Assembly (NCBI RefSeq): GCF_022230885.1 | Contig: NZ_JAKGCT010000004.1 | Span: 186,001 to 250,000 of the forward strand | Reading direction: 5' to 3' | Source: Paenalcaligenes niemegkensis | Lineage (GTDB): Bacteria > Pseudomonadota > Gammaproteobacteria > Burkholderiales > Burkholderiaceae_B | DNA length: 64,000 bases | Shown: positions 47,872 through 58,681 of the stretch, one piece after another | Position numbering within the stretch: the first letter of the stretch is position 1 | Layout: the number at the start of each line of letters is the position of its first letter | Made by a program: the position numbers and the translations under genes | Notes under the pieces: generated by a model | Told to the model about the DNA's origin: nothing | The model's database searches: none | The model's input: the letters and a program-made list of their open reading frames with translations, nothing else

Positions 47872-49383
47872 TTAGGCTTCGCCCATTCCGGCGGCAGGTT
47901 CGGGCGCCTGGCCCGCACGTACTTTATCTTCGATGCGCTGGCCCACTTCAGGGTCTACGCTCTTCCAATATTCAAAAGCACGTTCAAGTACAGGGCTGCG
48001 CACGCCACCTAGCAGACTGCCGGCGACAGTCTCTACAAGCTGGCTACGCTGGTCGTCGCTGAACACGTCGCGGACCAGGGCACCAGGCTGAGAGAAGTCG
48101 TCATCTTCTGCATGCAGGGTGTAGGCACTACGTACCATGTCACCGTCGCTTTCCCAGCCGTCTTCCATCGTGCCGGTGTTGTCAGCATAGCTGCGTCCGT
48201 ACGAGTTAGGTACATATACAGGCTGATTGCCGCTATGTTCGTAGGTCATCTGACCGTCGAACATATAGGTATTAACCGGGTTCTTGGGTTTGTTGACAGG
48301 CAACTGATGGAAATTGGTGCCGATACGGTTGCGCTGTGCATCGTTGTAGGCAAAGGCGCGGCCCAATAGCATTTTATCGGGTGACAGTCCGATGCCTGGT
48401 ACGGTGTTGCCAGGAGAGAATGCTGCCTGCTCGATCTGGGCGAAGAAGTTTTCGGGATTGCGGTTAAGCGTCATCTTGCCGACTTCGATCAGGGGGTAAT
48501 CTTTGTGCGACCAGGTCTTGGTGAGGTCAAAGGGGTTGAAGCGATAGGATTTGGCTTCGTCATAAGGCATTATCTGCACTGATAATGTCCAGCTTGGATG
48601 CTCACCCTTGGCGATAGACTCAAAAAGATCGCGGCGGTGGTAGTCGGCGTCGCTGCCGGCCATTTCCTTGGCTTCATCATTATTGAAGTACTCCATGCCC
48701 TGATGGGTATGGAAGTGGTACTTTACCCAGAATTTTTCGCCTTGCGCGTTGATCCACATATACGTGTGTGAACCGTAGCCATTCATGTGACGCCATGTGC
48801 GCGGCAAACCACGTACACCCATCAGATAGGTGACTTGGTGAGCGGTCTCCGGGTTATGTGTCCAGAAGTCCCACTGCATGTTGTTGTCGCGCAGGCCTGT
48901 GTCCGGCAAACGTTTTTGGCTGCGAATGAAGTGTGGAAACTTCATGGGGTCGCGAACGAAGAAGACGGGGGTGTTGTTGCCCACCAGGTCGTAGTTACCT
49001 TCGTCGGTGTAGAATTTGAGTGAAAAACCGCGCACATCGCGCCAGGTGTCGGGACTTCCTGATTCGCCGGCCACTGTCGAAAAGCGCGCAAGCATTTCGG
49101 TCGTACAGCCTTTTTGAAACAGGGCAGCCTTGGTGTAGGCGGAGACATCGGCGGTGGTTTCGAATGTACCGAATGCGCCAGCGCCTTTGGCATGAGGCTG
49201 ACGTTCTGGCACTTTTTCGCGATTGAAGTGTGCCATCTGCTCAAGAAAATGTACGTCGTGAAGCAGAATGGGGCCGTCTGGGCCAACCGTTAACGAGTTA
49301 CGGTCGCTGGGAGCGGGAGCCCCGGCACCGGTGGTTGAGCCCTTAGACGTTTTATTCGTGGTGTCAGTCAAAATGCACTCCAA
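47872..49383 (-). CDS. katA: Heme catalase
   Basis: Small-subunit, clade 3 heme catalase of 503 residues, decomposing hydrogen peroxide. The active-site histidine is in [12 protein letters not shown], with the asparagine in [11 protein letters not shown] and the proximal tyrosine in [29 protein letters not shown] is also typical. It is monocistronic. I see no clear OxyR site by eye in the 256 bp upstream. Confidence 0.95.
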   Translation of the reverse strand: MECILTDTTNKTSKGSTTGAGAPAPSDRNSLTVGPDGPILLHDVHFLEQMAHFNREKVPERQPHAKGAGAFGTFETTADVSAYTKAALFQKGCTTEMLARFSTVAGESGSPDTWRDVRGFSLKFYTDEGNYDLVGNNTPVFFVRDPMKFPHFIRSQKRLPDTGLRDNNMQWDFWTHNPETAHQVTYLMGVRGLPRTWRHMNGYGSHTYMWINAQGEKFWVKYHFHTHQGMEYFNNDEAKEMAGSDADYHRRDLFESIAKGEHPSWTLSVQIMPYDEAKSYRFNPFDLTKTWSHKDYPLIEVGKMTLNRNPENFFAQIEQAAFSPGNTVPGIGLSPDKMLLGRAFAYNDAQRNRIGTNFHQLPVNKPKNPVNTYMFDGQMTYEHSGNQPVYVPNSYGRSYADNTGTMEDGWESDGDMVRSAYTLHAEDDDFSQPGALVRDVFSDDQRSQLVETVAGSLLGGVRSPVLERAFEYWKSVDPEVGQRIEDKVRAGQAPEPAAGMGEA

Positions 49384-49639
49384 ATGACAGGAAAAAGCTT
49401 AGGATCTAAAAAATCAGCTGCTAACTTTGGCAGCTTTGAATTAACGGTACAAGAGCTGGTTTACGATAGTGTGTCCTAACAATAATAAAAGCTTACAAAA
49501 GAGTAAACCCCTCATGGGCAGTTTTTAACGTTATCGCTAAAACATGCGCATCGCACAGCACTAAGCACTATTGACCCAAGCCTAAGTTGAGGTTTTACTC
49601 TGACAGATAAACGCCTGCAACGTTCAGAGGAATCGCCAT

Positions 49640-50463
49640 ATGACCGACATTTCTGCCTATTTAGAACACATCGGGTACCAAGGCCCACGTCAGCCCACTC
49701 GCGAAGCGTTCCACGAGCTGCACGTAAAGCATACACGTTCAATTCCCTTTGAAAATCTCTCGCCGTTGATGGGGCAGCCAATAAAGCTGGATAGTGATGC
49801 ACTTATGGATAAATTCACCAGGCAGAGACGGGGAGGCTATTGCTATGAGCACAATCTGCTTTTCCAGCATGTATTGCAAGTCATGGGGTTTAGCGTTGAG
49901 GGACTTGCTGCGCGTGTCCGTATGAATGTGCCCGACGAGGTAGAGACACCTCGCAGTCATATGCTTTTGCTCGTGGAGGCAGCAGGAGACAAATTTATTG
50001 CCGATACCGGGTTTGGCGGACTGACCCTGACGGCACCGATTCGGTTCGTGGCGGATCAAATGCAGGAAACCCCCACGGTCCGTATCGCCTGATGCGCAAG
50101 GGCGAGGCATTCAGCCTGCAAACCAGGCCAAGAAATGACTGGCAAGAACTTTACGTCTTTGATTTGACGCGATGCGTTCTGCAGGATTACGAAGTCTTCA
50201 ACTGGTACACCTCCACTCATCCCAGTTCGTTCTTTGTAAATGACCTGGTTGCCGCCCGTCCGGTAGAAACAGGCCGGCATGCTTTATATAACAGGCAGTA
50301 TTCTTTTTATCATCTCGATGGCCGAACAGAAAAAAAGCAGCTCAATTCGGTGGGCCAGGTCAGGGAAGTGCTGGAAAATGAGTTTGCCATAAACACTTCC
50401 GACATCCCGAAGCTGGATTCCAGGCTCTCTGAGATACTGGGACGCGCGGTAGTTGCGTCTTAG
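49640..50463 (+). CDS. Arylamine N-acetyltransferase, frameshifted
   Basis: Transfers acetyl from CoA to arylamines or hydrazines. The Cys-His-Asp triad is C68 (RRGGYCYEHN), H107 (PRSHMLLLV) and D122 (FIADTGFGG), at the standard spacing. The break in the C run at 50070-50074 needs one C, giving QETPHGPYRLMRKGEAF and about 274 residues. GAGGAA precedes the ATG. Confidence 0.9.
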
Positions 50464-50500
50464 TCTGTCAGCAGCAGAACGAACGACTCAAGGAAAAAGC

Positions 50501-51373
50501 ATGTTCAGATGGCTTGCCGGACGTGGTGCTACCCAACGCCAGGTGGAGCGCCAACTGGCTATGATTACGGATGAACTCTGGAGTCAGACCTTATCCGGCC
50601 ATGTTTTTCTAAGGGGGCTGTCGCCGCTCGAGGACCAGTCGTTGCGCTTGCGAAGCGCCTGGCTGCTGGCCAGCAAGCGTTTCGGCGCTGTGCAGGGTAT
50701 GACGCTAACCGAAGAAATCATGCTGTCCATTTCTGTCCAGGCGGCGCTGCCCATTTTAAAACTCGATACCGTGCTCTACGAGCGCTGGACAGAAATCATT
50801 CTCTATCCGGGTGGCTTTGTGATTCCGTATCATGAAACAGACGAAAATGGTGTGGTGCACGAGTACTTGCAGGAAGCCTCCGGAGAAGCCTGGGAAGGCG
50901 GGCCAGTGATCTTGTCATGGGAAGATGCCCGTTCTGGCACTGCGCATAACGCCAACGTAGTGATACACGAGTTCGCCCATAAGCTGGACATGCACGCAAA
51001 TTCGGAGGCTGATGGCATGCCCAGCCTAAGCGCACACCCGCATCTCAGCACGAAACATTGGCGCGAGGTGCTCAAAAGCTCATTTACTGAATTTACTACG
51101 GCTCTTTCAGAAACTGAAGGCGCCATTCCCGCCCATGTGGATCCTGAAACAGACGAGGCTGCACCGTGGTTTGATCTGTTGCCGCTAGATCCCTACGCCG
51201 CCACAGATACAGGTGAGTTCTTTGCTGTCAGTACCGAGGCCTTTTTTGTGGACCCTGTGCGGCTGGAACGCGGGCTGCCATGCTGGTATGACTTGCTTGC
51301 GCAGTATTATCGTCAGGACCCCCTCACTCGGCTTGCTGGGGTTAAAGAAAACCAAAGAGCCACATGGCGATAA
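50501..51373 (+). CDS. mtfA: MtfA-like zinc peptidase (M90)
   Basis: Zinc-dependent peptidase family; in E. coli MtfA binds the glucose repressor Mlc. The zinc motif is H156-E157-x2-H160 in VIHEFAHKLDM. It contains EIILYPGGFVIPY and FAVSTEAFFVDP typical of the family. The ATG at 50501 preceded by AAGGA is preferred over an in-frame start at 50453 within the preceding gene. 290 residues. No mlc-like gene is nearby. Confidence 0.9.
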   Translation: MFRWLAGRGATQRQVERQLAMITDELWSQTLSGHVFLRGLSPLEDQSLRLRSAWLLASKRFGAVQGMTLTEEIMLSISVQAALPILKLDTVLYERWTEIILYPGGFVIPYHETDENGVVHEYLQEASGEAWEGGPVILSWEDARSGTAHNANVVIHEFAHKLDMHANSEADGMPSLSAHPHLSTKHWREVLKSSFTEFTTALSETEGAIPAHVDPETDEAAPWFDLLPLDPYAATDTGEFFAVSTEAFFVDPVRLERGLPCWYDLLAQYYRQDPLTRLAGVKENQRATWR

Positions 51374-51401
51374 GCAGCCAGTTTGATCCTTGCGAATGTG
51401 A

Positions 51402-51424
51402 ATAGGAATGGTTATCATTCTCGA
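51402..51424. promoter_or_regulatory. Fur box upstream of hmuSTUV
   Basis: GAATGGT, a T centre and ATCATTC (51406-51420) form a 7-1-7 inverted repeat with six of seven pairs, close to the Fur consensus, about 60 bp before hmuS. Iron-repressed heme utilisation is expected. Confidence 0.75.
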
Positions 51425-51481
51425 TGTTGGGCAGTATTAACAGCGATTATTTTTACTTGTTCAAAATCAAAAGGAAATCAC

Positions 51482-52528
51482 GTGCATTTAGCATCCGGAC
51501 ATGAAGCGCAGGCGCTGCGCACCAGATATAGCGACCTGAAAGCACAGGATCCAAAGGCCCGCATACGCACGTTGGCAGAAAAAATGGCGGTGAGCGAAAT
51601 GGAGCTGGTGGCTGCTGGCTGCGGCGATATTCAATCCACGTTGCTGCGCGAACCCGCGCAGGATATCTTTAAAGAGCTGGGCAGTCTGGGTCGAGTCATG
51701 GCGTTGACGCGTAACCCTTGGTGCGTACACGAACGCCATGGCCGCTACGAAGAAATCCGGGCCGGCAAAACCATGGGTATTGTGCTGGGTCCTGACATCG
51801 ACTTGCGCCTGTTCTTCGCGAATTGGAAGAGTACCTGGGCAGTGAATGATAACGGCCGGCAAAGCATTCAGTTCTTCGACAAGGCAGGGGGCGCCCTGCA
51901 CAAGGTGTATTGCACCGGCGAGACGGACATGGAGGCCTACCGCCTCCTGGTCGAAAAATACACAGATACTGATGCTGTCTGGCCTGAGCCGCAGGCTTTG
52001 CCAGATAAGAAGACGGAGACGGTCACGCCGGATGCGTTGCCATTGCGTACGGACTGGCTCGCTTTGAAAGACACGCACGAATTTCATGGCCTGCTGCAGA
52101 AACATAAGGCGTCGCGGCTTGATGCTCTGGCGGCAGTGGGAACCGATCTTGCTCAAGAAGTCGCTGTTGATACTGCCGAACGCATGCTCCAGGCTGTAGC
52201 CAGGCAAAACATTGCTTTTATGTGTTTCGTCGGCAATGGTGGCCTGATACAAATACACTCGGGTCCCATTAGTCAACTCCGGCGCACCGGGCCTTGGTTC
52301 AATGTACTTGATCCTCATTTCAACCTGCATCTGGATACGACGGCGATTGCCTCGAGCTGGATTGTGAACAAACCGTCCAAGGACGGCTGGGTTACCTCCC
52401 TGGAGTGTTATGCCGATAACGGTGAAATGATCGCGCAGTTCTTTGGTGCACGTAAGCCAGGTGTTCCTGAACTGCATAGCTGGCGTCAGTTGATGGTGAG
52501 CTTCTGCCCCTTTCCGCTGGCAGCATAG
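51482..52528 (+). CDS. hmuS: Heme-degrading/trafficking protein HmuS/HemS
   Basis: Cytoplasmic heme-binding protein with two tandem homologous halves (NPWCVHERHGRYEEI in the first, IAFMCFVGNGGLIQIHSGPI in the second). It accepts imported heme and either degrades it or passes it on. The open frame extends to 51383, but the GTG at 51482 with AAAGGAAA gives the normal N terminus and places the Fur box upstream. 348 residues. It starts the heme operon; hmuT begins one base after its stop. Confidence 0.88.
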   Translation: MHLASGHEAQALRTRYSDLKAQDPKARIRTLAEKMAVSEMELVAAGCGDIQSTLLREPAQDIFKELGSLGRVMALTRNPWCVHERHGRYEEIRAGKTMGIVLGPDIDLRLFFANWKSTWAVNDNGRQSIQFFDKAGGALHKVYCTGETDMEAYRLLVEKYTDTDAVWPEPQALPDKKTETVTPDALPLRTDWLALKDTHEFHGLLQKHKASRLDALAAVGTDLAQEVAVDTAERMLQAVARQNIAFMCFVGNGGLIQIHSGPISQLRRTGPWFNVLDPHFNLHLDTTAIASSWIVNKPSKDGWVTSLECYADNGEMIAQFFGARKPGVPELHSWRQLMVSFCPFPLAA

Positions 52529-52529
52529 C

Positions 52530-53345
52530 ATGCGAAACTGGCTGCTTTCCCTTGCTGTCTTTGTCGCCGGTGCGGCTTGCGCTGCCCCGCCGGAAAGGGT
52601 GGTTTCACTAGGGGGCAGCGTTACCGAAATCATTTACGATTTAGGGCAGGGTCATCGTCTGGTTGCCAACGATGCTTCCAGCCTGTACCCGCCAGAAGCA
52701 ACCCGTTTGCCTCGTGTGGGCTACTACCGCTCGGTACCTCTTGAGGGGATATTGTCCATGGCTCCTGATCTGGTGCTCGCGTCCGATAACGCCGGACCTG
52801 TCAATATACTGGAGAGGCTTAGCGGTTTGGGTGTGCCCGTACGTTCTGTCTCTGACGCACCGTCGCTAGATTCTCTTTATTTGCGAATCGGCCAAATTGC
52901 TGAAGCATTGCAGGCTTCTGACAAGGGTCACGAGCTTATCGATGCGATCCGCAGCGAGGTAGCGCAGGCACAGACCATCGAGACAACTCCGCGGCGCGCG
53001 CTTGTACTGCTTGATCGTACAGGGTCGCTGATGGGGGCAGGGCAAGACACAGCTGCCAATGCCGTGCTGGGGCTTGCGGGCCTGGAGAATGTTCTCGAGC
53101 AACAGGTGGGCTATAAGCCGATTTCGGCCGAAGGCCTGGCTGCACTGGCGCCAGATATGATTATCTTAAGCAGTGCCTCTGCGGAGGCCAACGGCGGCCT
53201 GGAGCTGGTAAGGCGCAAGGCCGGTATCTCGGCAACGCCTGCAGCTGGGCAGGGCCGTGTCATTGCCATGGACGACCTGCTTATCCTGGGTATAGGGCCA
53301 CGGGTCGCGCAAGCGATACAGCAACTGAAAAACGCAGCGCGCTGA
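52530..53345 (+). CDS. hmuT: Heme ABC transporter substrate-binding protein HmuT
   Basis: Periplasmic heme receptor of the BtuF-like fold. The signal peptide ends near ACA-APPERVVSLGG, and the mature part shows VVSLGGSVTEIIYDLGQGHRLV and the YYRSVPLEGILSMAPDLVL block, whose tyrosines fit a heme-ligand site. 271 residues. It delivers heme to HmuUV. Confidence 0.92.
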   Translation: MRNWLLSLAVFVAGAACAAPPERVVSLGGSVTEIIYDLGQGHRLVANDASSLYPPEATRLPRVGYYRSVPLEGILSMAPDLVLASDNAGPVNILERLSGLGVPVRSVSDAPSLDSLYLRIGQIAEALQASDKGHELIDAIRSEVAQAQTIETTPRRALVLLDRTGSLMGAGQDTAANAVLGLAGLENVLEQQVGYKPISAEGLAALAPDMIILSSASAEANGGLELVRRKAGISATPAAGQGRVIAMDDLLILGIGPRVAQAIQQLKNAAR

Positions 53346-53369
53346 GCGCGCATTGGCACCACGCTCATC

Positions 53370-54369
53370 ATGCAAGAAAAACTGCCTCCCCAACCGGTTT
53401 TGCTGGTTCTGATGGCCTGTCTGATCGTTGCCATGATGGGCGCCAGCGCCCACGGCGCGATGTCCATTCCCTGGTCGAGCCTGCCCCGGCTCTTATGGGG
53501 CGAATTGCAGCCGGGCGAAGCATTGCTGCAAAAAGTGCTGTTCGATATTCGTTTGCCGCGGGTATTGTTCAGTGCATTGACGGGTGCGGCACTGGCAATT
53601 ACCGGGGTAACGATGCAGGCGCTGTTTCGCAACCCGCTGGCTGAACCCGGGCTGGTTGGAATTTCGGCGGGAGCGGCGCTCGGGGCGGTGTTTGCCATTG
53701 TGATGACCGCAGGAGGGTTTCTCACTGTTGCCGCCGCGGCTTTTGCCGGCAGCCTGGGAGCCACTTTCCTGGCTTACTCGATTGGCCGACGCTACAGTGG
53801 TGTTGCCGGGCTGCTGCTGGCCGGCATCGCCATCAATACCGTTGCTGGCAGCGCTATTGGCGTATTTACCTATCTGGCTAACGATACGCAGCTACGGGAT
53901 CTCACCTTTTGGAGCATGGGCAGTCTGGCTGCTGCCGACTGGAAAACCTTTTTTGCTGGGGCCGTGGACGGCGCTGCTGGTGGGATACCTGTGCCTGCAG
54001 TGGCGCACTCTCAACGCCTTGCTGCTGGGCGAACGGGAGGCAGGCCATCTGGGCTTTGAACTAGTCAGGGTCCGGCGTCGCCTCATTGTCATCACTGCTC
54101 TTATTATCGGGCCGCTGGTTGCGGTAACCGGCGGCATTGGTTTTATCGGGCTGGTGGTGCCTCACCTGGTTCGCATGATGCTGGGCGCCCATCATCGTTA
54201 TCTGATGCCGGTTTCCGTTGTTGCCGGAGCCTTGCTGCTAACGCTGGCTGACTGGCTGGCACGCGTGGTGATGAGCCCGGCTGAGCTACCGATTGGTTTG
54301 GTGACCAGCCTGGTAGGCGGCCCCTTCTTTTTCTGGCTGCTCAGTCGCGGCCGATCGGTCAGCTTATGA
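53370..54369 (+). CDS. hmuU: Heme ABC transporter permease HmuU, frameshifted
   Basis: FecCD-family permease with about ten helices. GAALAITGVTMQALFRNPLAEPGLVGISAGAALGAV and GGIGFIGLVVPHLVRMMLG are the family hallmarks. In the T run at 53949-53954 one T appears to be extra (or two are missing); removing it joins AADWKT to FLLGPWTALLVGYLCLQW, for about 332 residues. It overlaps hmuV by four bases. Confidence 0.9.
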
Positions 54370-55232
54370 GCAAGGATAGCCGTGCCGATATGCCTTCCGC
54401 TTTACACGGCGGAACGACGTATAACTGTGATGAACTGGCTGCATGGGCACTAACGGTACAGCGTGGTCAGCGTACTGTTTTGCAGCGTACAGGGCTCAGG
54501 CTTGAGGCGGGTGAAGTGGTGTGCCTGCTGGGGGCGAACGGAGCCGGGAAAACCACGTTTCTGACGGCCCTGGCGGGAGAACTCAAGCTTGATCGGCGCC
54601 TGCACGATAAGCAGGCTATTCTGATGAACGGCACCGAACTGACATCGCTGAGAACTACACAGCAGGCGCAGTCGCGTGCGGTGTTACCGCAAAAGCCAGG
54701 TCTAAGCTTTGACCTGCAAGTGATGGAAGTCGTGGCCATGGGGGCTTATCCTTTTCCGGAGCTGTCCAACGCCCAGGTACATGATTTGAGCAGCAAGGCA
54801 TTAGCTAAGGCTGAGCTCGAAGATCTGGCCCAACGCCGCTATTTGGCCTTATCCGGGGGCGAACAGCAGCGAGTGCAGTTTGCCAGAGTCCTGGTGCAAG
54901 TGCTGGCGCAGCGTTCACAGGATCCGCGGGGGCGCTATCTGCTCCTGGACGAGCCCACAGCCAGCCTGGACCCCTTGCATCAGCAGCGATTGCTGCAAAC
55001 CGTGCGCGAGCTTGCACAAACCGAGCGCATCGGCGTACTGCTAATACTTCATGACATTAATCTGGCGGCTTCCTGGAGTGACCGTGTTGCGCTTCTGGCC
55101 GAGGGGAAGATACTTGCCTGTGGGCCACCGGCTAGCGTGCTGACTCAAAAGCACCTGTATACGGTCTATGGTGTAGAAGCCCATATCATGCCGCATCCTA
55201 CACGTGCTGGACGGCCCTTGATTGTGCTCTAG
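54366..55232 (+). CDS. hmuV: Heme ABC transporter ATP-binding protein HmuV
   Basis: ATPase of the heme importer. Walker A GANGAGKTT, signature LSGGEQQRVQFARVL, Walker B YLLLDEPTASLD and H-loop LHDINLAAS are all present. An N-terminal stretch of about 20 residues precedes the core. 288 residues. Last gene of the hmuSTUV operon; the outer-membrane receptor and any sigma/anti-sigma pair are not in the window. Confidence 0.93.
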   Translation: MSKDSRADMPSALHGGTTYNCDELAAWALTVQRGQRTVLQRTGLRLEAGEVVCLLGANGAGKTTFLTALAGELKLDRRLHDKQAILMNGTELTSLRTTQQAQSRAVLPQKPGLSFDLQVMEVVAMGAYPFPELSNAQVHDLSSKALAKAELEDLAQRRYLALSGGEQQRVQFARVLVQVLAQRSQDPRGRYLLLDEPTASLDPLHQQRLLQTVRELAQTERIGVLLILHDINLAASWSDRVALLAEGKILACGPPASVLTQKHLYTVYGVEAHIMPHPTRAGRPLIVL

Positions 55233-55446
55233 ATAAGCACCTTGACGTTCGGCACGCCAAGCTAAGGTCTACTGACAGCTTGTCATGCCGTTGCTCAGCC
55301 GCAGCCATGGCCGGAATGGTCTAAAATCAGCTTATCCATCGTGGTTGGTGCCAGCATTCAGGTTCTTAAGACCTTTTAATTCTGTCATTCAACCCCGTTA
55401 TTAATAGCCTCTCGTCATTATCCGGCTTTTTCTTTAAGGAAACCCT

Positions 55447-56577
55447 ATGCCTAGCTTGTTGCCCGACGTAGACCCTGATGGTCTTCTTGAATACTCGGTG
55501 GTTTACACAGACCGTGCCATCAACCATATGTCTGGCGTTTTTCAAGGTGTAATGAAGGATATCTCCAGAACGCTGAAGCAGGTCTATAACGCCGAGTCGG
55601 CGATTGTGGTGCCCGGCAGCGGTACCTTTGGCATGGAAGCCGTTGCACGACAGTTTGCGACGCACAAGAAGTGCCTGGTCATTCGCAACGGCTGGTTCAG
55701 TTTTCGCTGGAGCCAGATTTTCGAAATGGGTAATATCCCTGCGGAAACAACTGTGCTTAAAGCGCGTCCTGAGCACAACGGACCACAGGCGCCATTTTCC
55801 CCAGCACCCATTGAAGAGGTCGTTGCCGCTATACACGAACAGAAACCCGACCTGGTGTTTGCTGCCCACGTAGAGACGGCCTCGGGGATTTTATTGCCAG
55901 ATGACTATATGCGTCGGGTTGCTGAAGCCGTGCACGCCGAGGGCGGGCTTTTTGTGCTGGATTGCATTGCTTCGGGCACGATTTGGGTAGATATGCAGTC
56001 CGTAGGCGTGGATGTGCTCATCACTGCGCCGCAGAAAGGCTGGACTTCGTCGGCCTGTTGCGCTCTGGTGATGCTAAGCGCCGCGGCGCGTAAGCTCATA
56101 GACAGCACAACCAGCTCTTCTTTTGCCTGCGATCTGCGCAAGTGGCTGCAGATCATGGAGGCTTATGAGCAGGGTGGCTTTGCCTACCATGCGACCCTGC
56201 CCACCGATGCGCTCGTTATATTACGCGACGTCATGGCAGAAACTGAAAGCTATGGCTTTGAGCGCTTACGCGACGAACAGCAAGAACTCGGTGACAGTGT
56301 GCGGACGCTGCTGCGTGAAAAAGGCTTCAAAAGCGTGGCTGCAAGCGGTTTTGAATCGCCCAGCGTGGTGGTCAGCTACACGGACGACGATAAGCTCCAT
56401 TCAGCTCAAAAGTTCGCGGAAGTGGGCTTGCAAACGGCAGCAGGGGTACCGCTGCAGTGTGATGAGCCGGAGAATTTCAAGACCTTCCGCATTGGCTTGT
56501 TTGGTCTGGACAAGCTGCATAATATCGATCGTACGGTAGCCAGCCTTGCAAAGGCGCTGGACCAGATAGGGAAATAA
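55447..56577 (+). CDS. Class V aminotransferase, alanine-glyoxylate type
   Basis: PLP enzyme of the alanine/serine-glyoxylate aminotransferase group. The PLP lysine is in ITAPQKGWTSSA, with the cofactor-binding aspartate in FVLDCIASGTIW and the small-molecule end VVPGSGTFGMEAVARQF. At 376 residues it is normal. It has AAGGA before the ATG. The exact amino donor and keto acid are not decided by sequence; serine- or alanine-glyoxylate is the likeliest pair. Confidence 0.87.
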   Translation: MPSLLPDVDPDGLLEYSVVYTDRAINHMSGVFQGVMKDISRTLKQVYNAESAIVVPGSGTFGMEAVARQFATHKKCLVIRNGWFSFRWSQIFEMGNIPAETTVLKARPEHNGPQAPFSPAPIEEVVAAIHEQKPDLVFAAHVETASGILLPDDYMRRVAEAVHAEGGLFVLDCIASGTIWVDMQSVGVDVLITAPQKGWTSSACCALVMLSAAARKLIDSTTSSSFACDLRKWLQIMEAYEQGGFAYHATLPTDALVILRDVMAETESYGFERLRDEQQELGDSVRTLLREKGFKSVAASGFESPSVVVSYTDDDKLHSAQKFAEVGLQTAAGVPLQCDEPENFKTFRIGLFGLDKLHNIDRTVASLAKALDQIGK

Positions 56578-56624
56578 AGCAGGAGCACGGTACATCCTAT
56601 AATCCACATCGCACGAGGTGCTTC

Positions 56625-57782
56625 ATGATTCACATACGTTTATTGTGCAGAACGATCATGGGGGCTACTGCTGGCGGCCGCTCCTCTTATCATGGCCAAC
56701 GAGGCACCAGTTGCCTCTAAAGGCAACGTGCAGGTTGGCGAAGTGGTTACAGGTCTCGATCACCCCTGGTCTTTGGCCTTTCTGCCTGACGGCTCCATGC
56801 TCATTACCGAAAAGCCCGGGCGTCTGCGACTGCTTGATGCACAAGGCGCCTTGTCTGAACCAATCGGTGGCTTGCCACAGGTCGCCGCGATCGGCCAGGG
56901 CGGTTTGCTCGACGTCATAGTGTCTCCGGATTTTGCCAACGATCGGCTAATTTACTTAAGTTATGCAGAGTCAAACGGCGATAAAGCGGGTACGGCAGTA
57001 GGCCGGGGCCGTCTTTCAGACGATGCTCGCACGCTGGAAGGCTTTACCCGGCTGTTTACCCAGGAGCCCAAACTGTCGACAGGACACCATTTTGGTAGCC
57101 GTATGGTGTTCGGCCATGATGGCATGCTGTATGTGGCGCTCGGAGAAAACAATCAGCGTCCTACTTCTCAGGATCTGGACAAACTGCAAGGGAAAATCGT
57201 ACGAATTGCTCCCGACGGCAAGGTACCTGGCGACAACCCCTATGTGCAGCATGCAGGCGCCAGGCCCGAGATCTGGTCTTATGGACATCGCAACCCGCAG
57301 GGAATGGCGCTGAACCCCTGGAATGGCGAGCTCTGGGTACACGAGCATGGGCCGCGCGGGGGGATGAAGTCAATGTTGTAGAGGCGGGTAAAAACTATGG
57401 CTGGCCGCTTGCTACTTACGGCATAAATTATACCGGCTTTCGTATTCCTGAGGCTGAAGGCACCGAGGTTCCGGGTACGCAGCAGCCTTTGGTCTGGTGG
57501 AAGAAATCGCCCGCAATCAGCGGTATGGCATTCTACGACGCCGAGCGATTTCCACAGTGGCAGTCCTCGTTGTTCATAGGGGCCTTGCTTAGCAAAGAGC
57601 TGATTCGTTTAACGCTGGATGGCGATACGGTCGTGTCTGAAGAACGTCTGCTGCACGACCGCAACGATCGCATACGCGATGTGCGCCAAGGGCCTGATGG
57701 TTATGTTTATGTGCTCACAGACTCATCCAACGGGGCGTTGCTACGGTTGGCACCTGCGGATGCCGTGAATAATGCCCCTTGA
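56625..57782 (+). CDS. PQQ-dependent sugar dehydrogenase (Asd/YliI-like), twice frameshifted
   Basis: Six-bladed propeller aldose/soluble-type quinoprotein. Landmarks are DHPWSLAFLPDGSMLITEKPGRLRL, GHHFGSRMVFGHDGMLYVALGE, SYGHRNPQGMALNP and HEHGPRGGDE. A signal peptide is recovered by deleting one G from the run at 56660-56664 (MIHIRLLCRTIMGLLLAAAPLIMA). The second break, in the G run at 57358-57363, needs one G, giving GGDEVNVVEAGKNYGWP. About 385 residues. The ATG at 56625 has GAGGTG upstream. PQQ synthesis genes are not in the window. Confidence 0.87.
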
Positions 57783-57835
57783 TGCTAAAGATTAAGTTCT
57801 TGCCTGCACTCAGCAGAGGCTTTGTCTGTAAACGG

Positions 57836-58681
57836 TCAGAGACTGATCATCTTAAGAGCGGATTCCAGGTATGGCAGGTATTTTTCTCTTACCTGGGTGG
57901 GATCGGTACGTAAAACGTGAGTGCTGATATTTAATGAACCCAGTACCTTGTTATCCCTGCTTTTTACCGCTACTGATATAGAGCATAGACCAAGCTCTAA
58001 TTCTTGGTTGACGATTGAATAACCGTTGATTCGATCGTTATCCAGGGTTTCAAGAATGTCGTCAAGATTAATCAAGGTGTATTCGGTGTGACGGATAATA
58101 TTTGAGGCCTTAAGGATACCGAGTTGCTCATTCTTTGACAGTTGCGACAATATGGCCCTGCCCATTGAGGTGCAATAGGCTGGCAGGGTGCTTCCCACGT
58201 GTAACGACCCGCTCATAATGCGCATTTTCTCTTCTGAAGAACGTGCTACATAAATAATATTCGTATCCTCAAGAACCGCAAATGATGAGGATTCCCCTGT
58301 GTGCTTAGTTATGTCCTCGAGTATGGGCTGAATGGTGCGGGGCAAGCAGGAAGACACTAAATAGGCCTGTGCCAGCGTTAAAATTTTGGGAGTCAGGCAA
58401 TATTTTTTATCATCTTCCAAGGCATAGCCCAAATCTTTAAGCGTAAACAAAATGCGGCGAACGGTAGCTCGCGGCAACTTTGTCATTTTCGCTATCTCAG
58501 CCATTGATTGCGGTGCATTAGTACGCGAAAACACTTCAATGACCGCTAACCCGCGCGCGAAGGAAAGCAGCAGCTCGCTTTCGTTACGTTTCTTTGAAGT
58601 CGGGGAGGTATCTGCGTTTGCCAAAAAAACGTCCTTTTTGTTGTTTGTTATCGGATGTGAGCGCAGTCCGAGACAGCGCAT
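57836..58681 (-). CDS. IclR family transcriptional regulator
   Basis: 281-residue regulator of the PcaR/PobR-like group. The N-terminal winged helix (FARGLAVIEVFSRTNAPQSMAEIAKMTKLPRATVRRILFTL region) is followed by the IclR effector domain with YVARSSEEKMRIM and LPAYCTSMGRAIL. A TTG at 58624 with AAGGA at ideal spacing is a better start than the ATG at 58681, which would shorten it to about 262 residues. Divergent from the AtoE-type carrier; the two palindromes between them are its probable operators. Confidence 0.9.
   Translation of the reverse strand: MRCLGLRSHPITNNKKDVFLANADTSPTSKKRNESELLLSFARGLAVIEVFSRTNAPQSMAEIAKMTKLPRATVRRILFTLKDLGYALEDDKKYCLTPKILTLAQAYLVSSCLPRTIQPILEDITKHTGESSSFAVLEDTNIIYVARSSEEKMRIMSGSLHVGSTLPAYCTSMGRAILSQLSKNEQLGILKASNIIRHTEYTLINLDDILETLDNDRINGYSIVNQELELGLCSISVAVKSRDNKVLGSLNISTHVLRTDPTQVREKYLPYLESALKMISL

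Noticed and set aside
51488..52633. 381-codon antisense open frame opposite hmuS
   Set aside because: hmuS has clear domain repeats, start signal and operon context; the antisense translation has no recognisable domain.
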